Source: Verrucomicrobiota bacterium (lineage in GTDB: Bacteria; Verrucomicrobiota; Verrucomicrobiia; Verrucomicrobiales; Akkermansiaceae). Taken from it: DNA of 64,000 bases. Location of the stretch: the NCBI GenBank assembly GCA_004294095.1, contig RDZR01000029.1, forward strand, positions 1-64,000, written 5' to 3'. This document shows, piece by piece, positions 46,003 through 56,352 of this stretch. The position numbers were made by a program, and so were the translations under genes. Position 1 is the stretch's first letter. Each line of letters opens with the position of its first letter. Under the pieces are notes generated by a model that did not search any database, had not been told where the DNA came from, and saw only the letters and a program-made list of their open reading frames with translations.

Positions 46003-46839
46003 TCAAGACCGCGGCGGCTCTTCGGCGGGAGATTCTTCGGTTGGTGGCGCTTCGGGTTCAACGGCGGTGTATTCGATAATTTCGCCGTTAAATTGATCGC
46101 GAATGCCTTGCATGAGTTGCTCCGCGGGTTGGCCTTGTTCTTTTTTAAATCCGCCGTAAGTGAGGCCATCGATGCGCAGGCGCCCTTTGCCAGATGGTCC
46201 GTCGTAATCGATGAATGCGAGGCCTTTGGTGTTCCATTTTCTGAGGTCGAGTGACTTCATTTCGGAAATAGGCACTCGTTTGCCATTTTGGGAAGTCACC
46301 GTCGCACCCTCCAAACGAATCGAGCGGCGCAAGGTGCGGATGAGGAAAAATGCGGCACCCAAAGTGAGCGCGAGGCAGATCCAAAGCACAATCCATTGCT
46401 CGCGGATTTTTTTAGCATTGAAGGGTTCCTCTTTCGGTTCGGCATCGAGGCCTTCATTTTTAGAATACTCGCGCCACAGGATGTTCCACTGCAGCGGCTT
46501 CATTTTTTCAAAGTCGTGAAGAATATCAGGCCACGACATCGGCAGCTTCAGACTGGCGGGCAAAACGCTGCGGTCTTCGGGAAAATCGACCGTCTGCGTG
46601 GCTGCGAACGTTTTCCACTCAGTCGGCTGGAGTTGGCCATTTTGATTCATCCGCGAGAAATCATTATTTGCCCGTTGGAATGTTTTATGAAGATAGAACT
46701 CGTAGTTTTTCTCGCGATAGCCGGTTGAGCCGTCTTTGTAAAAAAGTGCGGAGAATACGCCAAACATCACTAGCATCGCGAGCGCGCGAAGAATGAACCA
46801 GGGCGTTGGTTTGCAAATGACGGGCTGCATTTCTGACAT
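46003..46839 (-). CDS. Membrane protein of unknown function with two TM helices
   Basis: 278 residues from MSEMQPVICKP at 46839 (the frame begins at 46848). TM1 is WFILRALAMLVMFGVFSALF; TM2 is WIVLWICLALTLGAAFFLI. The region between them (about 110 residues) is hydrophilic. After TM2 comes a basic domain with RLEGATVTSQNGKRVPIS and GPSGKGRLRIDGLTYGGFKK, then a Pro/Glu tail. It is probably in an operon with the TPR gene, 38 bp downstream. Function unknown. Confidence 0.65.
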   Translation of the reverse strand: MSEMQPVICKPTPWFILRALAMLVMFGVFSALFYKDGSTGYREKNYEFYLHKTFQRANNDFSRMNQNGQLQPTEWKTFAATQTVDFPEDRSVLPASLKLPMSWPDILHDFEKMKPLQWNILWREYSKNEGLDAEPKEEPFNAKKIREQWIVLWICLALTLGAAFFLIRTLRRSIRLEGATVTSQNGKRVPISEMKSLDLRKWNTKGLAFIDYDGPSGKGRLRIDGLTYGGFKKEQGQPAEQLMQGIRDQFNGEIIEYTAVEPEAPPTEESPAEEPPRS

Positions 46840-46927
46840 GAGTGCCAAAAGAAAATGATTTCACGTTCCATTTGGCAAGTGACAAGTGACATGATAGTTT
46901 TAAACAGTGGGGATTAACCCATATGGA

Positions 46928-47333
46928 CTAATCACTTCTGTCAGAGTTCTCGGCACTCGCTGCTTCGATCCTTGCGTAAACGGTCACCCGCTTGGTTTGG
47001 GGATTTTCAAGAATCATCTGTTTCGCGCTGATTTCTTTGACGATGAAGACGATTTGCTTTCCTGGTTCCTTGTAGGTCATCGTGAAAATTTGCTCCCCCC
47101 CTTTTAGCGACACCGTGCAGGTGCCGAAAAACTGCTCCCCGTCTTGAGCAGTGATGCTGAATCTTCCATCTTTATGAATCATCAATTGGGGGGAAATTCT
47201 CTCGTCCATCGGCTCGACCCCTTGCGGTATCCAAGTGCCGTGCAGTGGGTTCTCGATCGCTACTTCGCCAGATTTTTCGGGGGCGTCTGTTTGGGCTCTG
47301 GCCGTGAGTCCGGTGAGAGTAAAATGTCATGCC
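46928..47333 (-). pseudogene. Small exported protein with a probable frameshift in the signal peptide
   Basis: An ATG-started frame (47209-46928) encodes 93 residues (GRFSITAQDGEQFFGTCTVS, KQIVFIVKEISAKQMILENP). The same frame continues upstream without a start and reads LTGLTARAQTDAPEKSGEVA then PLHGTWIPQGVEP, which looks like the end of a signal peptide (cleavage at ARA-Q) plus mature sequence. The missing signal-peptide start (MNAATIIGM) is found in a different frame about 30 bases upstream. A single indel near 47315-47330 would join them. It is either a sequencing indel or a true lesion. The family is unknown. Confidence 0.5.
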
Positions 47334-47371
47334 TATAATTGTGGCGGCATTCATGTGTGGGAAGATAAAAG

Positions 47372-48088
47372 CTACAGATAAAGGGCTTTTTGGCCTTCGG
47401 GATACCAATTCTCTGGGGGCCACGGGAGCCTCCTAAATTCATCTTTTGCAACAGACAAGCTGTCTAATGGATGAAAGTAGAGGTGATCCCATTGAGTTTC
47501 TCGCGCTATTTCGACGAATTTTCGACTACAATGAATTTCTCCAAAAGAACTAGGCTTATTGATGTTAAAAAAATCGTGAACAGGCGACTCATCAGGAACA
47601 ATGTAACGATATGCGTGTTGCCCCCAATCATTTCTTCCCCTAATCTCGACAATACGAGCGTCATCATGATCATTCGCTGAAAAAAGGAAAACATATCTTA
47701 GTTGCCCCCCTGATGCAATCTCTATCTGATACACTTCGATCGTAGTCGGCATCGTTACGGTAGCTTTAGCGAGATAGTATTGTGGAGTAGTTTTTTCAAA
47801 CTTCGACTTACGGTTCAATTTGGATATTTTTATGGGTTCAAAAGCTAAACCAGTGAGGCTATTTTGCCCGATGAATTGAACTACGTCCTCATGAAGTGCA
47901 AACGGCTCGTGTGAGTGAAATGGGGAAATACAAGAAGGCCAGCTCTTGCGTATCCCGCCGAGCTCGGCGTTCGGAATTTCTAGTGGAAAGCCCGAGGAGT
48001 AATCATAGTAGTGAATTGCCTTGATGACCGGCGATGAGTTGGAGGCAAATCCTGTAAATGCAAAAAACTGCGGATTTAAAGCTTTCAT
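47372..48088 (-). CDS. Probable immunity protein for the adjacent toxin
   Basis: 238 residues from ATG 48088, two bases after the toxin stop; an ATG at 48112 would overlap it. The protein has no signal peptide and is acidic and aromatic-rich (NPQFFAFTGFASNSSPVIKA, ARIVEIRGRNDWGQHAYRY, RRLPWPPENWYPEGQ). I recognise no family with confidence. Its position right after a secreted nuclease-toxin gene, its low G+C and its cytoplasmic character fit an immunity protein of a polymorphic toxin system. This role is inference from context. Confidence 0.55.
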   Translation of the reverse strand: MKALNPQFFAFTGFASNSSPVIKAIHYYDYSSGFPLEIPNAELGGIRKSWPSCISPFHSHEPFALHEDVVQFIGQNSLTGLAFEPIKISKLNRKSKFEKTTPQYYLAKATVTMPTTIEVYQIEIASGGQLRYVFLFSANDHDDARIVEIRGRNDWGQHAYRYIVPDESPVHDFFNINKPSSFGEIHCSRKFVEIARETQWDHLYFHPLDSLSVAKDEFRRLPWPPENWYPEGQKALYL

Positions 48089-48090
48089 TA

Positions 48091-51000
48091 TTATGGTTTT
48101 GGATACCTCCACTGAATTTTCGATACATCCACATTAGGGTTAGCTGTGAGTCCTCGCATAAAATCGCGGAACTCCATAATTTGCTCGGCGGTGGCGTTGA
48201 GATTTGCGGCGAAGAACTTGTCCCATTGATGATTCCAAGGAGAACCTCTGACCCTCCCCCAACCGCTGCCGCTATGCAATTTCTTGTGGAAATCAGCCGG
48301 CAGGAATCGGCCAGTTGCAGCTCCTTGATTGATGTCGATTCCGGCTCTAAGGAATTGTAAATCAAATCCAACAGGGAGATCGTGGTGCGCGACTTCGCGC
48401 CATTTCTTTGTCACTGACAACTGGGCTTCTAGGTTCGTTCGTAGAACGGCAGACGCATTGTTTTTATACTTCAAAAAGCCTCCCCGATATAGCGCATCAA
48501 CCAAATTGGCACTAATGGTTCCATCACGGATGAAAGGGGCGAGCGTGCTCATCCGCTCAACGCGGGTCACGTCCTTGAGCACCGTTTGCGCTAGGGCCGC
48601 TTGTGCATCCGGAAGGATGGAGAATGGGTTTCCAGGGAGGTCCACTCGCAGCACTTTACCAGCGGCACTGAGGCGTCCGCAAACGAAGGGAATCACCGCG
48701 AGGGCAGCGGTGGCACTGCCTTGAACGATCTCTCCCTCACGATAATGCTCTACTGCTAGGGAGAACGACATCACGTAGTCGAGAGGTTCATTGATGATGG
48801 TCAAGCCTATGATGGCCGCTGTGGAGAATGCTTCCAGAGCATCACCGATCGCACCGAGACGCGCTTCATGCAGTTCCCTGTAAACCAACTCGAAATTCCC
48901 GTCGCTCGCAATCGCGTCATTGAGGACGTTGTCAAAGACGGCTAATCTCAGATCGTCCCGCACATACCATTTTTTCAAACTGTAGAGGCCCTCGAACATC
49001 GCGACGGTTGCCCTGCTCACATCCTTGAGTTCATGGTCGATCCACAGTTCGGGGCGCAGGCCAAGCTGTTTATCTCGAGGTGTGAAATTTTTCCTGATCC
49101 AATCTCGTGCATCAATGTCCCAGACGTTTGTCATCTGGATTTTAAGACCTCGGCCTTCCATTGATTCTTTGAGAATTTTCCCATACTCCATGAAAATCAG
49201 GTCATAATACTCGAAGACTTGCCTCTGGGTGTAATTCCCCGTTGAACGCGCGGCAATCGATGGTCCTCCGCCGTCGAGCGGTGGGGGGCTGGGGGGAAAA
49301 GTGGCCGGTTCTTTCAGCAGGGCCCATCTAGAATTGGCGACCGGCTGCCCGATCGCCTTGTTCCACAAAATCGCGCTTAGTGTGCTCCTTTGAAAAAGGT
49401 TTACCGGTGCCAAAGTGCCGCTTTGATTGGGAGAAGCACTGAACAATTTGGGAATCCCACCTTCTGCGGCGTATGCCCATGACATGCCAGTGGGCGGACT
49501 TTCACCGGGAATGAGGGAATTGTTTACCACCACTGGGTAAGAGACATTGTTGATCTCGAAACGGTAGGCATCTCCGATCTGGGAAAGCGTATTACTTGGG
49601 AACGCCAGCCGGATCACAAAAGGTTTGACACTGCCCTCTAGTGAGCGAGTTCCCTTCGCGACGTGCGCCACTCTGAGGGGAGCCTGAGCCATGATGCCGC
49701 TGTTCTCGATACCAGTCTTCGCTGCGGGAGTGAAGACACCAGTGCTGGCATCAGTTTCCTGCCACCTTAAGAGAACTTCGCTGGTCGCTCCCGCGCTGGT
49801 GGACTGCAACCAGCCATGCACTTGGTCCACGGAAGAGGTAAGCTTTGTCTGCGGGTTGAGGATCACACGGACAGGCTTAGAGCTTGCTGCGTCAATCACG
49901 GTGCCTGTGAACTCAAGCGACGTGCTGCTTGTTTCCGAGAGCACCGCTTCGACACCCGTCCCGAAGCGGCCATAAATAATGTCAACACTGCTGCTTGACG
50001 TTCCTAAAAGACGAATGGCGAAATTGGTTCCAGCGGTTCCTTCCACTTCATCGGCACCGGCCCGTGTCAGCAGCACTGATGCGATGTCCCAGCCTTGGTT
50101 TCCTGCTGGATTGACTCCCGTTTCCGCCCGTATGTTCACCGCTCCGGTCCGCGCCGAGTGGATGATAAATGTGCGCTGGATAGTGACCTGCGACGCGGCG
50201 GGCTGCCAAACCGACAGAGTGCCTCCCCCGCTGACCCTTTCTGGGAGATTAGTGACGCTCTCAACCAACTCGCCGTCGAGGTAAAGGTTCAATTCTTGCA
50301 GGCGGAGAGCTGGATTGGAAATCAGCTCGGAAATAGGATCACGAACTGTGCAACTGATATCGATCTCCACATTTCCAGAACTGAGAACCCGAGTGCCCGT
50401 GACATTCAGACTGACGGAGGGAATGGGACGCGCTTGCTCAATCAGCCCTGTTCCTAGCGTAAAGTTGCCTGCAAGTTCATCGCGATAAATAAGGTCGATG
50501 CCGAATTCGGCTGGGCGGAGCAGGCCGTAGATAGACGGCACTGCCTGCCCGATATTGTATGCGCTAGCAAAGATCGTTCCTGAATCGTTGATCCCTTGAC
50601 CACTGATATTCAGGCGCCCCAGGGCCGCGACCTGCGGCGACAAGCTAATCAGGCTGCGGCTCTCGCCATTGCGCCAGATACTTGTCCCCTGGAGAAATTC
50701 CCCTCTCTTGTTGGCAGCGGACGCGAAGACGATACTGGTCGTTTGTGCCCAGGAACCATCGGGCCTCGCAAAAAAGCAGGCGTTCCCCCAAGTCCCAGCG
50801 GAACCGGCCACCATGCCTCTGCCATTTGGAAGAACCTCAACTTCGTTGACTGAAAAATATGACGGAATGTTGGTGGCAAGCGTTGTGTATAAACCATTTT
50901 GGTAAGCTTGCAGGTCCTGCCGAGTGGTTAGATTAGGATTCACGTAGTAGCGGGCACCCGCACCTAGCTGCCGGTGAGCGATCGCGGCTGTTTGTCTGGT

Positions 51001-52417
51001 CTTGAGAGGGCCTCCTGAGAATGGAAGAAAATAGTTGTATGAAAACTGATTGGTCGCCTGTGCCGTGCTGGTATTGGCTGTAGTGTAAAATTGCCCGCCC
51101 GGAGCCCAATCGCGAACACCTGAAACATGAATCGTGCCGTCGTTGGCGATCACTGGAACTCCATACCAGTGGTGAACGAGACCCTGCCCCCTGCCGATGA
51201 TAGCGGGAGTGGCCGATGGTGAAGACCAATAGACCGCTGCCGATTCAGTCTGGAATCCACTAGACCACTTAACTCTGGCAGTTCCCACGATCTGACCTGC
51301 ATCGTTGAAGTGAGACGCGATGGCATCTGTGATCTGCTGGGGGCTAGTCATATTCCGGATCAAGGGCTGCCAAGCTCCCGAAGGAAGAATGACACCGTTG
51401 GTGAAGTAAATCGCATCGTTGTTTCCGATTCCAAGGGAGATCGCCGCCGCAGCCGGTAAAAAAAGAGGCGTCCAGCTATAAAGTGTGTCATCCACTTTCT
51501 CCCAATCTAACAATGCATTGCTAGGATGAACATCAAGATAGTTGGGAATTCTATCAGCATCGTTATCTGCTAGATCTGCGGGGTTGAGGGGGCTAAAACC
51601 CATTAACAGTTCGTCACCATCGTCGTATAGGTCGCCATCACTGTTTTTGGAAAAGGGGCTAGTTCCTGTATCCATCAATTCACGACTATCATGGATTCCG
51701 TCGCCGTCCGTATCGGGACTTGCGTGCTTTTTGATGCGGTAAAACTGCCGTAATCCTGTTTCGGTGACCTTCGGTGGCCGAGCAATCGGGTCGGACGCGA
51801 TGTTTCCTGAGCTTACCACCGCATTGAAAGTCGCAAGATTACTTTGGAAGGCCGAAAGCATCGTCGCGTCCAAGGAGCTTACAGGAGTGGTTGCGGGGGG
51901 ATTGACCGTTGTGAGTGTGGAGTTCTTGCGGATGAAAAAGCGATGCCCTCCGCCGCTCTTGGAGATCAACGGTGGGCCAGTTTGGGTGCAGTGTGCTTGA
52001 AGCCAAATAAACCTGCTGAGCGGAGCCATTATCCAATGATCTCCAAGAAACAACGAGGCCGGTTCCACCCACCCCAGGCTCCACCAACAAGCTGATTGCT
52101 GGATCGGAGTAATTGGAGTCACCGTTCGCCGGACCGGTGGTGTTCGATCCGGCAAAAAGGTTCTGTTGCACCTCTTGGCCCAAGCCATACCACTCTTTGA
52201 CAGTGACCCAGTCATTGAATCCAGATGAAATCTCCAGCCCATACAGCTCTCCGGGTTTGGCTGCGAGCTTAAGGGCTTTTGTAGCGGGTGTGCTTTCGTA
52301 AAATTCGCTCTCTATCAACAGCTGCGCTAATAACACAGGACAAAGCATCCAAGCAACCATACCGCGGAGGAAAATTGCGGCAGCGAGGCGAGTATGGGGT
52401 GAAATTGATTGGCACAC
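48091..52417 (-). CDS. Large exported protein with C-terminal HNH/AHH-like nuclease toxin domain, frameshifted near the N-terminus
   Basis: About 1440 residues if one frameshift near 52000-52010 is repaired; otherwise an open frame from 52242 lacks the signal. The 5' part (from 52417) begins with a signal peptide ending VAWMLCPVLLAQ. After the shift come calcium-binding DTDGDGIHDSREL and NSDGDLYDDGDELL repeats, HAF-like extracellular repeats (HFNDAGQIVGTARV), beta-rich segments, a helical hydrophobic stretch near residue 1180 of the frame (AFSTAAIIGLTIINEPLDYV), and a C-terminal domain with REVAHHDLPVGFDL, GRFLPADFHKKLHSG and GSPWNHQWDKFFAANL. That end pattern resembles AHH/DUF2380-type toxins. 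The G+C and motif content differ from the neighbours. Confidence 0.6.
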
Positions 52418-52572
52418 GAAATATCAATTTTTTACTATATTAAGAATTTGGTGAGTGATATTCTAATGTCAATCGATTTTTAGGCCAATTTTTGTAACAA
52501 GGCGTGAAGACTGATTTTTTTGGGATTCTACGCTTGTCGATGGTGGAGTCAGTCGCTAGGCAAGGCGGCGTT

Positions 52573-53604
52573 ATGCCAATCGCAACTCCTGCACAATATC
52601 GCGCTATGCTCGATGCCGCTCAACAAGGTGGCTATGCTTATCCCGCAATCAACGTCACTTCACTGCCAACTCTCAATGGTGCCCTGCGCGCTTTTGCGGA
52701 ATCAAAATCAGACGGTATTATTCAAATTTCCACCGGCGGCGGCGAGTTCGCATCCGGCACCTCAGTCAAGGATGCGGCACTCGGTGCGATCGTGCTGGCT
52801 GAAGCATGCCACACGCTGGCTGAGAAGTATCCGGTGCTGATCGCGCTGCATACGGATCATTGCCAACCGAAGAAGGTGGAGAGCTTTTTGCGCCCGCTGT
52901 TAGATGCTTCTCGCGCAAGGATTGCCGCAGGTAAAGGACCACTTTTCCAAAGCCACATGTTAGATGCATCTGAGCTGCCGTTGGAGGAAAATTTAGCACT
53001 CTCGACGAAATTGCTCCAAGAGTGCGCCGAGCTGGAGATCATTTTAGAAGTCGAAGCCGGCGTCGTCGGCGGTGAAGAAGATGGCCATGACACATCGGGA
53101 GTTGCGGCGGAGAAACTTTACACCACACCGGAAGACATGCTGGCGGTGTATGAGGCGCTGCAGCCGCTTGGCCGGTTTTTGTTTGCCGCTACTTTTGGCA
53201 ATGTGCACGGGGCATACAAACCAGGTGCCGTAAAGCTCAAGCCAACGATTCTGCGCGATGGCCAAAAGGCCGTCACCGACAAATACGGCGCAAGTGCGGA
53301 AATGGACCTCGTCTTCCACGGCGGGTCGGGCTCAGCTCTTGAGGAAATTCGCGAAACGCTCGACTACGGCGTGGTGAAGATGAACATCGATACGGATACG
53401 CAATATGCCTTCACACGGCCGATTGTGACTCACATCTGCCAAAACATCGAAGGTGTGCTCAAAATCGATGGCGAAGTAGGCGATAAAAAAGCCTACGATC
53501 CTCGCGCATATTTGAAAAAAGGCGAGCTGAGCCTGTGCGAGAGAATGAAGGTGGCATGTGACGATTTGCGCTCCACCGGCAACACGATTTTTGGCAAAGC
53601 CTAA
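52573..53604 (+). CDS. fbaA: Class II fructose-bisphosphate aldolase
   Basis: 343-residue zinc-dependent aldolase of glycolysis and gluconeogenesis. LHTDHCQPKKVESF holds the first zinc ligand and catalytic Asp. EVEAGVVGGEEDGHD, FGNVHGAYKPGAVKLKP and VFHGGSGS follow in the order of the long FbaA subgroup. ATG 52573 (MPIATPAQYRAML) is chosen because the family starts here; the frame is open from 52504. A strong terminator follows. Confidence 0.94.
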   Translation: MPIATPAQYRAMLDAAQQGGYAYPAINVTSLPTLNGALRAFAESKSDGIIQISTGGGEFASGTSVKDAALGAIVLAEACHTLAEKYPVLIALHTDHCQPKKVESFLRPLLDASRARIAAGKGPLFQSHMLDASELPLEENLALSTKLLQECAELEIILEVEAGVVGGEEDGHDTSGVAAEKLYTTPEDMLAVYEALQPLGRFLFAATFGNVHGAYKPGAVKLKPTILRDGQKAVTDKYGASAEMDLVFHGGSGSALEEIRETLDYGVVKMNIDTDTQYAFTRPIVTHICQNIEGVLKIDGEVGDKKAYDPRAYLKKGELSLCERMKVACDDLRSTGNTIFGKA

Positions 53605-53621
53605 AATCTGAACTATCCACT

Positions 53622-53658
53622 GCCTCGGAATGTTCACTGCATTTCCGAGGCTTTTTTT
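53622..53658 (+). terminator. Rho-independent terminator after fbaA
   Basis: Stem GCCTCGGAA / TTCCGAGGC with a 12-base loop, followed by seven T residues. It ends the fbaA transcript 18 bp after the stop codon. Confidence 0.85.
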
Positions 53659-53682
53659 GATAAACATGTTAGATCGCCCCCA

Positions 53683-54459
53683 ATGAGCCAGGCACCTGCA
53701 AAGCAAGAAAACTCACTCGCGAATATCTTAATCAACGTGCTGATCCCGGTGATGATCCTGAGCTTTTTAAGCAAGGATCCGGCGATTCAGGAAAAGTTAG
53801 GCAAAGCCGTGCGGCCATGGCACATCGGGCCTGTTTACTCGATGGCCATCGCCCTTGCGCTGCCACTTGGCTACGGGATCTGGCATTTTATCAAGAGCCG
53901 CAAAGCCAACTTTTTTTCCGGGCTGGGTATGGTGTCAATTCTTCTAACAGGCGGGTTGACACTTTATTTATGGAATCAAGATGGCAGCGTGAAGCCAAAT
54001 GCTGGGATGCTCTTCGGCTTGAAAGAAGCGTGCATTCCGCTGGTGTTAGGAATCGCCATTTTATGCTCGGGAAAATCCAAATCGCCGTTGCTCAACACGT
54101 TTCTTTACAACGATGGATTGTTCGATATTCGGAAAATTGAGGCAACGATCGCAGCACGTAATAATCAGCTGGCTTATGCAAATTTGCTGAAGCGCGCCAC
54201 CGTGATGTTCTCTTGTTCATTCTTCACCAGCTCGGTGATGAATCTGTGCCTCGCGCTTTGGTTTTTCCGTGGATTCGACCACCAAGCGATCGATGCGTTG
54301 GAAAAGTATAACCAGATCGTCGGCAAATTGACCGGTTGGGGATTCGCGGTGATCGGCGTGCCCATCTTGATTTTCTTTTTCCTGATTTTGCGCTACCTAC
54401 TTAAAGGATTGCACATTCTAACAGGAATGAAGGACGATGAATTGATGTTGCCGCGATAA
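53683..54459 (+). CDS. VC0807-like integral membrane protein
   Basis: 258 residues with six or seven hydrophobic segments (ILINVLIPVMILSFLS, VYSMAIALALPLGYGIWHFI, FSGLGMVSILLTGGLTLYLW, KEACIPLVLGIAILC, LMLPR end). It keeps the family pattern KEACIPLVLG and a GFAVIGVPILIFFFLILRYL helix. The VC0807 family has no established function. It is separated from fbaA by a terminator, so it has its own promoter. Confidence 0.7.
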   Translation: MSQAPAKQENSLANILINVLIPVMILSFLSKDPAIQEKLGKAVRPWHIGPVYSMAIALALPLGYGIWHFIKSRKANFFSGLGMVSILLTGGLTLYLWNQDGSVKPNAGMLFGLKEACIPLVLGIAILCSGKSKSPLLNTFLYNDGLFDIRKIEATIAARNNQLAYANLLKRATVMFSCSFFTSSVMNLCLALWFFRGFDHQAIDALEKYNQIVGKLTGWGFAVIGVPILIFFFLILRYLLKGLHILTGMKDDELMLPR

Positions 54460-54460
54460 A

Positions 54461-54489
54461 ATTGTTAGAATCTGCTAGATTCTAACAAT
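54461..54489. terminator. Inverted TTGTTAGAATC pair forming a bidirectional terminator
   Basis: ATTGTTAGAATC (54461-54472), loop TGCTA, GATTCTAACAAT (54478-54489): a perfect 12-bp stem between two convergent genes. Each arm is one copy of the overrepresented TCTAACA motif. Inverted uptake-signal pairs act as terminators in Neisseria and Haemophilus; the same use is proposed here. Confidence 0.65.
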
Positions 54490-54506
54490 CATTGGATTCA
54501 TAAAAA

Positions 54507-54791
54507 TTAATCCACCAGATTATCGACGCGTTGGGCCAGCTCGATATCCAAATCCGTGAGACCGCCCATGTCATGCGTGGTCAAGCGCACGGTGACTTTG
54601 GTGTATTTGATGGTGATGTCAGGATGGTGCTGCGCTTCTTCGGCAATTTCTGCTAGATCGTTGACGAAATCGATCGCTTCCATGTATTCCTCAAATTCAA
54701 TGGTGCGGGTGATGGCTTTTTTTTCGTAATCCCATTCTGGGCATTTTTTCAATGCGGCCTTGAGATCGTTATCTTCGAGAAGTTCGGACAT
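54507..54791 (-). CDS. 4a-hydroxytetrahydrobiopterin dehydratase
   Basis: 94-residue pterin-4a-carbinolamine dehydratase. The motif EEAQHHPDITIKYTKVTVRL carries the HHP active-site signature, preceded by AIDFVNDLAEIAE. The real start is MSELLEDNDLKAAL at 54791. It may recycle pterin cofactor or serve molybdopterin enzymes; the partner hydroxylase is not in the window. Confidence 0.9.
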   Translation of the reverse strand: MSELLEDNDLKAALKKCPEWDYEKKAITRTIEFEEYMEAIDFVNDLAEIAEEAQHHPDITIKYTKVTVRLTTHDMGGLTDLDIELAQRVDNLVD

Positions 54792-54929
54792 GTTCGTTGG
54801 AATGTGAGAGGTGTGAGAAAAGATTGCTGCTCGGTATTCCCGATTGGCGGGGGAGATTGCAACCACATTTCTTTGAAAAATGCGCAGGCATGTCTTGCAA
54901 AAAAAATGCCCGCCGTGAAATTGATGATG

Positions 54930-55388
54930 ATGAAAGCAATTTTGAGTTTCGTAGGCATCGCATGCTTGGTGATTTCGTGCGCGCCAAGCACACCGGACTC
55001 GCGCATCGCCGCGCGGCCAGAAATCTATCAGTCACTTAGCGGCACTGAGCAAAGTCTGGTGCGCCAAGGGCTCGTCCGCCGCGGCATGTCGCGCGATGCA
55101 GTGCGCTTAGCGTGGGGTGAGCCGAGCCAAAAAATCATCGGAGCTGAAGGCCGGGTGGAAAAAGAGCGCTGGGATTACGCAGGCAACCGCCCGAGCTTTG
55201 AATCGCAGTTTTATAGCGGCTTCGGCTATGGCGACTATGGGCATCCCTATCGTCGCAGCCGATATGGCATGATTGGAGTGGGTTATGGGCCAGATGTGAC
55301 TTATGTGCCATATTTGAAAGCTTCGGTGACCTTTGCAAATCAACGCGTTGAATCATGGCAGCGCGCGATGGGAAATCGTGATGATTAA
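54930..55388 (+). CDS. Lipoprotein with a SmpA/OmlA-like fold
   Basis: 152 residues from ATG 54930 (ATG 54924 and 54927 precede it in frame). MKAILSFVGIACLVISC ends in a lipobox (LVISC). The segment LVRQGLVRRGMSRDAVRLAWGEPSQKI matches the SmpA/OmlA/BamE-like pattern (a short helix, GMS.D.V...WG.P). A Gly/Tyr-rich tail follows (FYSGFGYGDYGHPYRRS). Probably anchored in the outer membrane; function not certain. Confidence 0.7.
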   Translation: MKAILSFVGIACLVISCAPSTPDSRIAARPEIYQSLSGTEQSLVRQGLVRRGMSRDAVRLAWGEPSQKIIGAEGRVEKERWDYAGNRPSFESQFYSGFGYGDYGHPYRRSRYGMIGVGYGPDVTYVPYLKASVTFANQRVESWQRAMGNRDD

Positions 55389-55444
55389 CTTCCCGAGAAA
55401 AAGATCCTAAAAGATTGACGCTGGCAGCATGCAAGAGTAGCTGA

Positions 55445-56131
55445 ATGCCCATGAAAATGAATCACCTGATTTTCAGCGCAGCAGCCGTAATCGGCGCCCT
55501 AATGATGACATCATGCTCAGACATCAGCAGCACTGGCTCTGGTCTCGCGGCGTATCAAGCATATGATCGCCCAGCAAAATTGCCGAGCAATCCGGCGAAT
55601 GTGCGGGTTAAAGTTTCTTTGAGCAAACAGCGCACTTACGTGATGGAAGGCAATGAAATGCTGATGGTCATGCCAGTCTCGGTAGGCACTGCGAGCGATC
55701 CCACACCGAAGGGAAATTTCCGGATTATGAGCAAAGTGGTAAAGTATCGGGCCAATTCCCATGGCTACGCGTTCAAGGGGGATCAGGTGAAAAAAACCAA
55801 GCTCTCCGACAAGCCGGGTGGATGGTCATTCAAAGGCACGCCGATGCCGTATTGGGCAGAATTCGCGCCGCTTTATGGATTCCACACTGGCTGGATAAAG
55901 CACCATCCATGTTCACACGGATGCATCCGCATGCATGAAAATTTGGCACCTAAATTTTTCCAAATGGTGCGCGTTGGCACACCAGTCAACGTGGCCTACT
56001 CGCAGCCAGAAGATGCCACTCACGGGAAAATTCCGCTGCCTCCAGATGCTGGCCCGCTGCCAGATTATCCGGCATCGATGTATCTTGGTGATGGCTATTT
56101 CACTCGCCACAAGGCACCCAAATTCGATTGA
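55445..56131 (+). CDS. L,D-transpeptidase (YkuD) lipoprotein
   Basis: 228 residues. The signal ends in a lipobox (GALMMTSC). The YkuD domain spans about 50-190, starting VRVKVSLSKQRTYVMEGNEM. The catalytic motif is HPCSHGCIRMHENL, with the active Cys in SHGCIR. It cross-links peptidoglycan or attaches proteins to it. Follows the SmpA-like lipoprotein by 56 bp. The 220 bases after it (56132-56352) hold no gene. Confidence 0.9.
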   Translation: MPMKMNHLIFSAAAVIGALMMTSCSDISSTGSGLAAYQAYDRPAKLPSNPANVRVKVSLSKQRTYVMEGNEMLMVMPVSVGTASDPTPKGNFRIMSKVVKYRANSHGYAFKGDQVKKTKLSDKPGGWSFKGTPMPYWAEFAPLYGFHTGWIKHHPCSHGCIRMHENLAPKFFQMVRVGTPVNVAYSQPEDATHGKIPLPPDAGPLPDYPASMYLGDGYFTRHKAPKFD

Positions 56132-56352
56132 TCATATCGATTTGGAAAACTGGCCTAACAATTGCTCAAAAAAACCTCAGCCTTGAGCTTGGCTCTCAGT
56201 GGCAGCCATCTGTTTCAGGCGAAGCAGACTGCCTCGTAAAGTAGTAGGTGCTCATGGATGTGCTTTGACAATTCAAGCCGCGCGATTACGCTGCATGTCG
56301 CGTCGCGGCAAATAAAATTTTACATCCTTCGCACCAATTTTTGGAAGACACT

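Noticed and set aside
51990-52020. Classical homopolymer phase-variation tract in the toxin gene
   Set aside because: Only runs of three T are present, too short for typical slippage; a simple indel or sequencing error is more likely.
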